The notes beneath the pieces are model-generated. The model saw only the letters and a program-made list of their open reading frames with translations, made no database searches and had not been told where the DNA came from. 64,000 nucleotides of DNA, from assembly GCA_016188675.1 (NCBI GenBank), contig JACPHJ010000065.1:1-64000 (forward strand). Reading direction: 5' to 3'. The position numbers were made by a program, and so were the translations under genes. Origin of the DNA: Planctomycetota bacterium (lineage in GTDB: Bacteria; Planctomycetota; Brocadiia; Brocadiales; Brocadiaceae). Of this stretch, positions 38,851 to 45,093 are shown in pieces (within the stretch, counting starts at the first letter, position 1; the number at the start of each line of letters is the position of its first letter).

Positions 38851-40088
38851 CCGCATTTCCTGAGCATAAAATATTTATGTACGGGAGACGACAATTTTAC
38901 AAGCACCTTTTGTCCCGCACTGGCTGCTTTAATCGGTTCGTTGTGTTCGTTTCTAAGGTCTAAAAGCACCTGGCTAAAATCTTCGCTCAAATGCCTTCCG
39001 ATTATTTCTACAGGAGTGTTGCCTGTGATGCTGTTTTTTGCCAGAACCTCTGCTACTCCGTCTGAAAGGACATTGTTAATCATGCCCAGATAATCATATT
39101 CTTTGATGTAGATATTTCCGGGATGTGTTGTCTGGCTATTATACCCCTGATTTCCAAAAAAGAAGCCGGTTCCGTACTCCCTGTGGCTAACCTTTTGAAG
39201 TTCAGACAACCATCTCTGATCGCATACGTATCCGACGGGGTCGGCAAAATAACGATCTAGCGCTTCTCTATATACCCTTGTTACAGCGGCAACATAATAG
39301 GGGCTTTTCATGCGTCCTTCGATTTTCAACGCCGAAACGCCTGCATGTACCAGTTCCGGTATATGTTGAATCATACAAAGGTCCTTTGAACTCAGGATAA
39401 AAGTGCCGCTTTCGTCTTCGACGATAGGATATGTCTCGTCCGGTCGTTTTTCCTCTTTAAGCGAGTATTGCCATCGGCACGAGTGGGAACAATCGCCCAG
39501 GTTTGCATGCCGGTTGGCCATAAAACCACTCAGGAGACAGCGTCCTGAATATGACATGCACATAGCGCCGTGCACGAATACCTCGGTTTCTATCGCGGAA
39601 TTGGTTGTAATCTCTTTAATTTCCCCAAGAGTCAATTCCCTGGCCAGTACCACCCTTTTTATGCCCTGTTTATGCCAGAACTCTACAGACTTCGAATTGG
39701 TGGTATTCGCCTGTGTACTCAGATGGATGGGAATATGAGGGGCAATTTCTTTAACCGTCAGGAATACCCCGGGGTCTGCGATGATTACGGCATCTATGGG
39801 GATTTCCGCAAGTTTTTTTACATATGAACGTAACCCGCTAACATGATAATTACGTGCAAAGATATTTAGGGTAACATAAATTTTTTTGCCCCGATTGTGA
39901 ACCCATGAGGTTGCCTCTTTTATTTCTTCTACGGTCAGATTGGTTGCGCCCATCCGTAAATTAAAACCCTCTCCACCTGCATAGACGGCATCGGCACCAT
40001 ATTCAATCGCAGTTTTGAGTTTTTCCATATCACCGGCCGGTGCAACGAGTTCTGGTTTTTTATATGATGTATTGTTTAAGTTTATCAT
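38847..40088 (-). CDS. Peptidase U32 family protein (TrhP/YegQ-like)
   Basis: A 413-residue member of U32, several of which are now linked to tRNA uridine hydroxylation rather than proteolysis. PELVAPAGDMEKLKTAIEYGADAVY opens the protein (residues about 12-36). The U32 signature (EVFVHGAMCMSYSGRCLLS, about 168-186) and two further cysteines in GDCSHSCRWQY give a likely iron-sulfur site. ALKIEGRMKSPYYV (about 262) is conserved as well. Length is near that of the TrhP-type proteins. It is the first gene of an operon with PGPGW and the lipoprotein. Confidence 0.88.
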   Translation of the reverse strand: MINLNNTSYKKPELVAPAGDMEKLKTAIEYGADAVYAGGEGFNLRMGATNLTVEEIKEATSWVHNRGKKIYVTLNIFARNYHVSGLRSYVKKLAEIPIDAVIIADPGVFLTVKEIAPHIPIHLSTQANTTNSKSVEFWHKQGIKRVVLARELTLGEIKEITTNSAIETEVFVHGAMCMSYSGRCLLSGFMANRHANLGDCSHSCRWQYSLKEEKRPDETYPIVEDESGTFILSSKDLCMIQHIPELVHAGVSALKIEGRMKSPYYVAAVTRVYREALDRYFADPVGYVCDQRWLSELQKVSHREYGTGFFFGNQGYNSQTTHPGNIYIKEYDYLGMINNVLSDGVAEVLAKNSITGNTPVEIIGRHLSEDFSQVLLDLRNEHNEPIKAASAGQKVLVKLSSPVHKYFMLRKCG

Positions 40089-40142
40089 GCTGATGATAGT
40101 TTAATGTTAAGGAATATCAAAGTTTGTATCATATCATGCCAG

Positions 40143-40219
40143 ACAACCCCCTGAATCCCCCTAGTTTTCTATGAGGGACTTGAGGAAATCCCCCTTAATA
40201 AAGGGGGCAAGGGGGTTGT
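40143..40219. repeat. ACAACCCCCT...AGGGGGTTGT inverted repeat
   Basis: Ten-base perfect ends (40143-40152 and 40210-40219) enclose a second CCCCCTTAATAAAGGGGG hairpin. The same element is seen at 32471 and 51354. It is non-coding and may terminate ruvX transcription. Confidence 0.7.
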
Positions 40220-40274
40220 TTTTCACCGGCATTTGCTGTGTATCGAAAAAGTCGCTACCATAGCCATTCTAATT

Positions 40275-40688
40275 TTATTTTTTAATCCTGTCTAAATAGT
40301 TCTGTAATATGAGCTGGGCGGCTATCATGTCAACCCGGTCTTTTCGTTTCTTTCTGGAAAGATTCCCTTCTAACATCGCTCTGTGTGCCATTACGGTACT
40401 GAGTCTTTCGTCTATCGTGTTCACAGGTATATTAACGTGTTTCTTTATAAGATCGGCAAAGGCCAGGACGGCCTGCGCCTTTTCCCCCAGCGTGTTATTC
40501 ATGTGTTTTGGCAAACCAATGATAATTTCTCCCACATCTTTTTCACGGATAATAGTAAATATCTTCTGCAAGTCCTCCTGAATATGGGTGCGTTCGATGG
40601 TCGGTAATCCTTGTGCCGTAATCCCAAGCGGGTCGCTTATAGCGAGCCCAATCCTCTTTTCACCGTAATCAATTCCAATAATGCGCAT
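40275..40688 (-). CDS. ruvX: Holliday junction resolvase-like RuvX/YqgF
   Basis: A 137-residue RNase H-fold protein, needed for pre-16S rRNA 5' processing and proposed as a Holliday junction resolvase. The ATG at 40688 gives the standard beginning MRIIGIDYGEKRIGLAISDP; six upstream codons are not needed. GLPKHMNNTLGEKA (about 60) and IDERLSTVMAHRAM (about 93), followed by KDRVDMIAAQLIL, carry the conserved acidic residues. Confidence 0.93.
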   Translation of the reverse strand: MRIIGIDYGEKRIGLAISDPLGITAQGLPTIERTHIQEDLQKIFTIIREKDVGEIIIGLPKHMNNTLGEKAQAVLAFADLIKKHVNIPVNTIDERLSTVMAHRAMLEGNLSRKKRKDRVDMIAAQLILQNYLDRIKK

Positions 40689-40706
40689 GATGGAAACGTG
40701 CCTCAT

Positions 40707-40994
40707 TTAATTGTATAGGATTTCATTTTATTTATGCTGGTTTCCGGCATATCTGATAGCCGCAGGCTTCAGTCTGCGTTTACGGCCAAGCTCTTCGATT
40801 ATGCCCATACAGGCTGAAGCCGTGCGGCTACATGGGAAGCAGCCTAGTATTCGACCTTGCTTTAACTCCGCCATTCATGGCGGAGATATGCAGACGTATA
40901 AAAACCGGCTTTAGCCATGATTTCCCCTGGTTCAGGGCTAAAGCCACTATTGGCTTCGTTCTCTCACATCAGGCTAAAGCCTGATGTGAATTCA
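40707..40994. repeat. Structured intergenic repeat, copy B
   Basis: Similar in order and sequence to copy A at 37316: ATGCTGGTTTCCGGCATATC, GCCGCAGGCTT, GAAGCCGTGCGGCTAC, the perfect CTCCGCCAT/ATGGCGGAG stem at 40866-40885, CGGCTTTAGCC and GGCTAAAGCC. It differs by a deletion of about 20 bases in the first third and an added ATCAGGCTAAAGCCTGAT hairpin near the end. It fills the gap between ruvX and the fusion gene. Confidence 0.75.
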
Positions 40995-41010
40995 ACAGAG
41001 TAAACGTTTA

Positions 41011-42285
41011 TTAATACCCAAGGCACATTAACAGGATGCCGGTGCTAATGGGTACGAGTAAATTATCCAGCGACTTCAGCGGCAGTGATTCAATTATACT
41101 GGAAAACGATGCGGCGAGCAAAGCATAGGAAACGGGTAAATAGATACATCCACAAAGGAATGCCACAATCCAGGCCGCCATAGTGCCTTCCCAGCTCTTT
41201 TTTTTGTTATAAAATATACGATGGTTACCCATGCCTCGTCCAACTATGGTTGCAGCCGCATCAGCAAAGGCTACGATCAGGATGACGGTGCTTGCGATAA
41301 CTGGAGGGAAAAACAGCAAGGCAAGGATTGCCCCCAGCACGAGGGTTATTGGCCCAAACGCAATACCGCGCTCTTCCATCCTGCGAATGCTGGATTTAGT
41401 TATACTTCCTAACATAGGGAATGAATATCCATTGATTCTTAGACATTCGGAGATCAGATAAACAACCGGCAAGGCAAAGAGCACCGTTAGGGTTGTATGA
41501 TAAACCAAACTTGAAAATACAGGCACGCATGCGATGAGTATGTGTAAGAGTTTTCTGCGGATTTCCTGATACCATGAGTGCGTGTATTGCTTGCGCATGC
41601 CGGCGAAGAGGGTCTTGTAAGTATCGGCAGCTTCTATATCCAAAATGTCCAGCACTTCTGCGAGATTCCCGCTGTCAATCAGGTACTGCGCCTGCTGCCG
41701 GACGGGATAATGGGCATTAACACCGATGTTTATACTGGCCTTATGCATGATATTGAGATTGTTCCGGTCGTCCACAAGGACGATTGTGTCTTTCCATGTG
41801 AGGTTGTTTTCGTGTAATATTTCTTCGATGATTTCTTTCTTCCCTATGGATTTGGAAAGACGGCCAAATACCTCCCCCGTTAATTGGCTGTTATTTATAT
41901 CAATCTTAACGCCGTAACCGCTATTTGCTGATAATCTGGCCGTAAGGTCTTTTACAAAGAGATCGGGCACCCCACTGCTGATGAGTACCACCCGATAGCC
42001 ATGTTTGCGTAATGTATCAATCGTTTCCCTTGCATGTTTTATTACGGTAATGTTCTGATAAACTTTTTTGGCCTGTTCAAGCGTAATACCTTTAAAACGT
42101 GCATAAACCCTTGCGATTAATTCCTGGATGGATATTTTGTTTATGTTAAACAGAAAGCATAACAGGGCTGTTCGGATGTATATTAATGTTCCGGTGTGTC
42201 GTGCCAGGTGCAAAATGAAATGTCCTTTAAACAGGACACCGTCTACATCCATTACCACGAGTTTTTTAATGGAGCTATTTATCAT
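41011..42285 (-). CDS. Fusion of HAD phosphatase with a polyprenol/phytol kinase-like membrane domain
   Basis: A 424-residue two-domain protein. Residues about 1-215 are a HAD-superfamily phosphatase of the SerB-like type: VMDVDGVLF (nucleophile Asp, about 11-13), LISSGVP (about 103) and IVLVDDRNNLNIM (about 168). Residues about 235-424 are a membrane domain with six or so helices and the signatures RRKLLHI, VAFADAAATIVGRGMG and KKSWEGTMAAW, as in CTP-dependent dolichol/phytol/farnesol kinases (SEC59/VTE5 type). A phosphatase joined to a lipid-alcohol kinase is unusual; the protein may interconvert prenyl phosphates. The pathway is unknown. Confidence 0.8.
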   Translation of the reverse strand: MINSSIKKLVVMDVDGVLFKGHFILHLARHTGTLIYIRTALLCFLFNINKISIQELIARVYARFKGITLEQAKKVYQNITVIKHARETIDTLRKHGYRVVLISSGVPDLFVKDLTARLSANSGYGVKIDINNSQLTGEVFGRLSKSIGKKEIIEEILHENNLTWKDTIVLVDDRNNLNIMHKASINIGVNAHYPVRQQAQYLIDSGNLAEVLDILDIEAADTYKTLFAGMRKQYTHSWYQEIRRKLLHILIACVPVFSSLVYHTTLTVLFALPVVYLISECLRINGYSFPMLGSITKSSIRRMEERGIAFGPITLVLGAILALLFFPPVIASTVILIVAFADAAATIVGRGMGNHRIFYNKKKSWEGTMAAWIVAFLCGCIYLPVSYALLAASFSSIIESLPLKSLDNLLVPISTGILLMCLGY

Positions 42286-42332
42286 TAACTGAGTCTTAAA
42301 TTTTGCGTTTGTCCGGCGCTTGCAATATACAG

Positions 42333-42575
42333 CTAAAACATTCCTACGATTATTCGTTTTACAATGCCTAAGCCAATAAACACAATTACCGGTGAAAAGT
42401 CTATACCTTTAAAAGGCGGGAGGAGTTTTCGCACGGGATTTAATACAGGGTCTGTGATTTTGTAGAGGAATCGTATAGCCTGATTATAAGGGTTGTGCGG
42501 CACCCATGAGATTACTATTCTAACAAGCAGCGCGATTTCGTAAAGTCCAATAAGTTTGCCTAAAAGGTCTCCCAT
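42333..42575 (-). CDS. YggT family membrane protein
   Basis: An 80-residue protein with two membrane helices, matching the YggT (CCB3/YlmG) family: LVRIVISWVPHNPYN, then YKITDPVLNPVRKLLPP and DFSPVIVFIGLGIV. Members influence membrane protein assembly, division or osmotic behaviour; in many bacteria the gene stands near division genes, but not here. AAAGGAGCTTTTAC before the start supports it. Confidence 0.88.
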   Translation of the reverse strand: MGDLLGKLIGLYEIALLVRIVISWVPHNPYNQAIRFLYKITDPVLNPVRKLLPPFKGIDFSPVIVFIGLGIVKRIIVGMF

Positions 42576-42808
42576 GTAAAAGCTCCTTTTTCAATGAGTA
42601 GAAGGACAAATGTTTTATATATCTATGGTAGATAAGATTGCAAAATTTTATCATAGGTCAATATATAGAGCAACAAAATAAATGTGAGAAGATAGGGTCT
42701 ATTGAAGGATATGCTTACTTGAAATATAGGATATGGCGTGGTAAAATTTCATCCTGATAGTTTTGTCCCGAATGAATTGAAAGTGTAATAAGGAAGAAAA
42801 AGGAAAAA

Positions 42809-43387
42809 ATGAAGATCGGTGGCAACTCCATAGGTATCAAGGATACCACACAAATTATATTGGATGAAATACAATCTGTGCTAGAAAAGATTGACGAGAG
42901 GGCGTATGAGGAGTTTCTTTCGTCTATTCTTAATGCAAAAAATATATTTGTGACAGGTCAGGGACGGTCGGGTCTCGTATCCCGCACCTTTGCCATGAGG
43001 CTCACCCACATCGGTTTAAATGCTTACTGTGTCGGGGATGCCACAACCCCGAATATCGATAAAGGCGATTTACTGGTGGCGTGCAGCAGTTCCGGCAGCA
43101 CGCATATAACCCGTTATATTGCAGGTCTGGCTAAGAAATCGCAGGCTACTATAGTAGCGGTAACCTCTCATAAAGATTCGCCGCTTGCGGGACAGGCCGA
43201 TCTTATTATTGAACTGCCTGTGCAGGAAGTAAGCACCAACTATAAACATAGCGGGTCCATTCAGTTCCGGAACACGCTCTTTGAGCAGGCGTGTCTGGTG
43301 TATCTGGACGGAGTCATCCTTTCGCTGGTGAATAAACTGAACAGTTCTGAAAAAGACATGCACAAGCGGCATTCCAACCTTGAATAA
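42809..43387 (+). CDS. hxlB: 6-phospho-3-hexuloisomerase-like SIS protein
   Basis: A 192-residue SIS-domain sugar isomerase. The sugar-phosphate motifs are FVTGQGRSGLVSRTFAMRL (about 47-65) and ACSSSGSTHITR (about 90-101); the catalytic-type segment SIQFRNTLFEQACLVYLD (about 149-166) closely matches HxlB enzymes, which turn hexulose-6-phosphate into fructose-6-phosphate. The partner enzyme HxlA is not in the window, so the role (formaldehyde fixation or pentose supply) is open. The gene stands alone on its strand. Confidence 0.85.
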   Translation: MKIGGNSIGIKDTTQIILDEIQSVLEKIDERAYEEFLSSILNAKNIFVTGQGRSGLVSRTFAMRLTHIGLNAYCVGDATTPNIDKGDLLVACSSSGSTHITRYIAGLAKKSQATIVAVTSHKDSPLAGQADLIIELPVQEVSTNYKHSGSIQFRNTLFEQACLVYLDGVILSLVNKLNSSEKDMHKRHSNLE

Positions 43388-43530
43388 AAAGCATTGCAGG
43401 AAGGGGGTAAAACCAGCCAGATGGTAGGGGCACGGTGCTCCGCGCCCTTATTATTGCTGTGTTTTGTTTGACATCTGTCATATCATACGATACTATACCG
43501 ACATTTATGGAATAAAGATAAAAATGGATG

Positions 43531-45087
43531 TTATGCCAATATGACCAGATGGTGAGTCCCTATCCATGAGTGAAGAAATTCCAAAGCTATTCATCTCTTA
43601 TAGCTGGAGCACCCCCGACCACGAACAATGGGTCATTAAACTCGCGACAGAGTTGCGTGAGAGCGGCATCGACGTCATTCTCGACAAGTGGGATCTGAAG
43701 GAAGGACACGATGCACATGCCTTTATGGAAAAGATGGTCGCTGACTCTGGGATCAAAAAGGTTGTCATAGTCTGTGATCGGATTTATGCAGAAAAGGCAA
43801 ATAGCCGGAGCGGAGGAGTCGGAACGGAAACCCAGATTATTTCCCCAGAGGTTTATGACAAACAGGATCAAAGCAAGTTTGTTGCGATACTTTCTGAACG
43901 GGACGACCATGGGAAGCCGTACCTACCGATATATTACAAATCCAGAATATATATCGATCTTAGCGACAACGACCTTTATGCGAATAACTTTGAGCAGCTT
44001 CTACGTTGGGTTTATGACAAACCTCTTTACATAAAACCGGAAATTGGCAAGAAGCCTGTATTCCTATCAGAATCAGAAACGACAAGTCTCGGAACAGCAC
44101 CAAAGTTTCGACGAGCGCTCGATGCCATACGAAACAATAAAGACTACGCCAAAGGAGCGCTCAGTGAGTACTTCGACACGTTTGTCGAACATCTAGAACG
44201 GTTCCGCATTGGAAATGAGGAAGGTGAATTCGATGACAAGGTGGTACGAAGCATTGAGGAATTTCTTCCTTTCCGAAACGAAGCGGTGGAGATTTTTCTC
44301 GCTCTCGCTCAGTACAGAAATACAGTCGAAACCCACCAATTAGTACATCGATTCTTTGAACTACTTATTCCGTACATGTATCGGCCCGAGCACGTTTCGT
44401 CTTGGAAAGACTGGGATTTCGACAACTTCTTCTACATCGTTCACGAACTCTTTATTTACGCAATTGCTAGCTTTCTCAAGTATGAGTGTTTTGACGCGGT
44501 TTCTTACCTGGTCCGGCATCGCTACTACTTCGAAAAGGGCTCAAGCGAAGATAGGATGATCTCGTTTGCGGATATCCGGCATTACATGCGCTCATTTGAG
44601 CATAGAAATAACCGTCTTCAGTTGCGACGCATATCCTTGAGAGCCGATTTGCTTGAACAAAGATCAAGAACATCCGGCCTCGCTTTTCTTTTGTTGATGC
44701 AGGCCGATTTCGTATTGTTCATGCGCGACTGTATCGACAGTGTGCGCAACAATACTTCGCAAAGTTGGTCGCCAGAAACATTGCTTTACTTAGAAAGACA
44801 TGGAGGATCGTTCGAGATCTTTGCAAGGGCAGAATCGAAGGAATACTTCAACCGGATTAAATGTCTCTTTGATATTTCTGCTAAAACTGATTTGGAGCCC
44901 GTCTTGAAGGCCTTTCAGGAAGAAAAGCTTCGCATTCCAAGGTGGGAATGGAGTTCGTTTAATCCAGCGGCGTTGCTAGGTTACGAGCAGCTAGCGACTC
45001 GACCTTGAGAAGCGATGACAATGGACATAACAACCGCTTTGAGAGCGACGTGTGGTGCTGACGCACCACACGCGCCTCAAGCGGGCG
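43531..45087 (+). mobile_element. Lone integron-type gene cassette carrying a SEFIR gene
   Basis: A 1557-base unit bounded by G^TT sites at both ends (G at 43530 before TTATGCC, and G at 45087 before TTACC). It contains one gene in the same orientation as an attC-like site at its 3' end, starting 35 bases after the left boundary, as is usual in cassettes. The R'' arm of the attC (GACATAAC) matches the complement of GTTATGCC at the left boundary in seven of eight positions; these are the arms that would pair in the excised circle. The right edge lies seven bases before the stop codon of the next gene on the other strand, so insertion was intergenic. No integrase or further cassette is seen. 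Confidence 0.78.
43566..45008 (+). CDS. SEFIR-domain protein, candidate antiviral defence effector
   Basis: A 480-residue cytosolic protein. Residues about 5-150 form a SEFIR domain, a relative of TIR: box 1 LFISYSW, box 2 SGIDVILDKWDL, then VVIVCDRIYAEKAN and GGVGTETQIISPEVY, in which the Glu is a candidate catalytic residue by analogy with TIR NAD-cleaving enzymes. The rest (about 170-480) is alpha-helical without recognised domain and may be the sensing part. Single-gene bacterial SEFIR proteins (bSEFIR) have been reported as antiphage systems. Base composition appears more GC-rich than the neighbours, and the gene is the only content of an integron-like cassette, both signs of transfer. 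Its defence role is inferred. Confidence 0.82.
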   Translation: MSEEIPKLFISYSWSTPDHEQWVIKLATELRESGIDVILDKWDLKEGHDAHAFMEKMVADSGIKKVVIVCDRIYAEKANSRSGGVGTETQIISPEVYDKQDQSKFVAILSERDDHGKPYLPIYYKSRIYIDLSDNDLYANNFEQLLRWVYDKPLYIKPEIGKKPVFLSESETTSLGTAPKFRRALDAIRNNKDYAKGALSEYFDTFVEHLERFRIGNEEGEFDDKVVRSIEEFLPFRNEAVEIFLALAQYRNTVETHQLVHRFFELLIPYMYRPEHVSSWKDWDFDNFFYIVHELFIYAIASFLKYECFDAVSYLVRHRYYFEKGSSEDRMISFADIRHYMRSFEHRNNRLQLRRISLRADLLEQRSRTSGLAFLLLMQADFVLFMRDCIDSVRNNTSQSWSPETLLYLERHGGSFEIFARAESKEYFNRIKCLFDISAKTDLEPVLKAFQEEKLRIPRWEWSSFNPAALLGYEQLATRP

Positions 45088-45092
45088 TTACC
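45024..45092 (+). other. attC-like recombination site
   Basis: The 69 bases fold as an attC: R'' GACATAAC (45024-45031), L'' CCGCTTTGAG (45034-45043), a perfect 10-bp central stem CGTGTGGTGC / GCACCACACG (45049-45058, 45063-45072) with TGAC loop, L' CTCAAGCGG (45076-45084) and R' GTTACC (from 45087). L'' and L' pair fully except for one extra T, matching the extrahelical base that integrases read. There is no T-run, so a simple terminator explains it less well. Confidence 0.82.
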
Positions 45093-45093
45093 T

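Noticed and set aside
43388-43530. attI site or integrase gene left of the cassette
   Set aside because: Only a short GGGGCACGG/CCGCGCCC hairpin is found near 43427-43448; no integrase ORF or array exists in the window.
45024-45092. Simple transcription terminator behind the SEFIR gene
   Set aside because: There is no T-run, and the arms (R''/L''/L'/R' with an extra T and G^TT boundaries that match the left edge) fit an attC site far better.
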